From Bacteroidota bacterium (GTDB lineage: Bacteria; Bacteroidota; Bacteroidia; Bacteroidales; Paludibacteraceae), in assembly GCA_017860335.1 (NCBI GenBank), contig JAFNAU010000138.1, positions 1-5,804 of the forward strand: 5,804 bases of DNA, given 5' to 3'. Positions within the stretch are counted from its first letter, which is position 1. Each line of letters opens with the position of its first letter. The notes under the pieces were generated by a model that was given only the letters and a program-made list of their open reading frames with translations, was not told where the DNA came from and did no database searches. Below are positions 5,139 to 5,804 of this stretch, piece by piece. The position numbers and the translations under genes were made by a program.

Positions 5139-5804
5139 CTATTTTAAATTAAATTTGACCAGTCTCATATTATTACCTTGTTTGTTTTTCATTTCCTGGT
5201 ATGCGATAATTTGTCCTTTGTGAAATTTGAATACATTAGGATTGAAATTCAGAGTGTAATCGTCTGATAAAAAACTGGTTGTTCCGATTTTATTACCGTT
5301 GTTGTTATAAGTAAAAACATCGAATTTATTGCTTCCTTTTTCTTTTGTAAATCTTAACAGAAGTATATTGTCGTCGCTATCTACAATCAGTTCTGCAAAA
5401 TATGGATAGTTAGCCGGATAATTAGCCGGATTTCTATACTTTTCCAGTTGTGAGCGATATTGGGCAATGTATTGTTCCCGGTATTCGTCGTCAGCATTGA
5501 TTTTTTTCGATGCCTCAAGCAACTGTTTTTCCATATTCTGATAAAATCCTTCCATTTCTTCTTTACTGATGGCGGGATGAGGCATATCTACCTGAAATTC
5601 CTTGATTTTGATCCCTTCAGATGAATAAATTGCGATTTTTCCCGTAACCGGATAACCGACTATTAAGTTGCCTTTGCTATCCGTACCAAGTTTTTCGCGG
5701 GATGTAAAAGGATCGGAATACGGTAATGAGCAGCCTATAGTAGGCCCTTTTTGTTTTATTCCATTTTTATCGGTATATTCAATTGGTTGGATAACAATGC
5801 GTGA
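5139..5804 (-). CDS. Probable beta-propeller protein, 3' part (start beyond the right edge)
   Basis: The reading frame is open from the window edge, giving the last 221 residues. An internal ATG at 5583-5585 is not the true start, because coding-like sequence continues upstream of it. Repeated blade-like units are visible: KLGTDSKGNLIVGYPVTGKI with YSSEGIKIKEF (38-70), ELIVDSDDNILLLRF with FDVFTYNNNGNKIG (138-174) and FKFHKGQIIAYQEM with MRLVKFNLK (192-221). The pattern of a D-x-x-G/D-N-I/L turn, a strand, then 'vytyn..G' resembles Bacteroidota 6-bladed propeller proteins (TolB-like/DUF5128-like). Such proteins are often lipoproteins, but the N-terminus that would show a lipobox is outside. 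Between the first two blades lies a charged, probably helical stretch (80-125, from KEEMEGFYQN to YRSQLEKYRN), unusual for a plain propeller, followed by a PANYPANY repeat (126-133). The specific function is unknown. The family assignment is by pattern only. Confidence 0.6.
   Translation of the reverse strand, partial: SRIVIQPIEYTDKNGIKQKGPTIGCSLPYSDPFTSREKLGTDSKGNLIVGYPVTGKIAIYSSEGIKIKEFQVDMPHPAISKEEMEGFYQNMEKQLLEASKKINADDEYREQYIAQYRSQLEKYRNPANYPANYPYFAELIVDSDDNILLLRFTKEKGSNKFDVFTYNNNGNKIGTTSFLSDDYTLNFNPNVFKFHKGQIIAYQEMKNKQGNNMRLVKFNLK
5410..5433 (-). repeat. 12-bp tandem duplication inside the propeller gene
   Basis: TTAGCCGGATAA (5410-5421) is followed directly by TTAGCCGGATTT (5422-5433), ten of twelve bases alike. 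The 12-base unit keeps the frame and gives the tetrapeptide repeat PANY-PANY just after the helical insert. It looks like a recent in-frame slippage duplication. Confidence 0.75.

Noticed and set aside
5139..5585. A complete 148-residue gene starting at the internal ATG (5583-5585)
   Set aside because: The frame stays open to the window edge and the upstream 73 codons contain a blade-like unit, so the gene is a partial longer one.

Overview
The window reads as chromosomal DNA of a Bacteroidota bacterium, most likely from the order Bacteroidales. Three observations support this. Upstream regions carry the Bacteroidota -7 motif TAnnTTTG and no Shine-Dalgarno sequences. The GMP synthetase and the long QueA-type protein resemble Bacteroidales versions. 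A DUF2027/Smr protein and a relic of a type IX secretion (T9SS) sorting domain are also present. The genus cannot be fixed from this sequence.

Layout from left to right. Positions 1-126 are the right end of an IS5-type insertion sequence, with the last 32 residues of its transposase. A stand-alone ridA gene (296-673, +) follows behind its own probable promoter. It converges on a DUF2027-Smr gene (835-1905, -), and the two share a bidirectional terminator at 801-836. The Smr gene is divergent from a QueA-type gene (1990-3219, +). Between those two lies a perfect 18-bp palindrome made of two mirror-image -7 boxes. The QueA-type gene is followed by a short frameshifted relic of a T9SS C-terminal sorting domain (about 3230-3408), then a terminator and the guaA promoter. 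guaA (3534-5051, +) converges on the 3' part of a probable beta-propeller gene (5139 to beyond 5804, -), again with a shared bidirectional terminator.

The genes do not form one operon or pathway. They are separate, mostly housekeeping units: clean-up of reactive enamines and imines (RidA), a nucleic-acid-related Smr protein, queuosine tRNA modification (QueA-type), GMP synthesis (GuaA), and an unassigned propeller protein. No CRISPR array, tRNA, rRNA or defence system was seen. The points most worth a second look are the T9SS relic, the mirrored divergent promoter, the GTG start and internal insert of the QueA-type protein, and the IS end upstream of ridA. I found no convincing undescribed multi-gene system.
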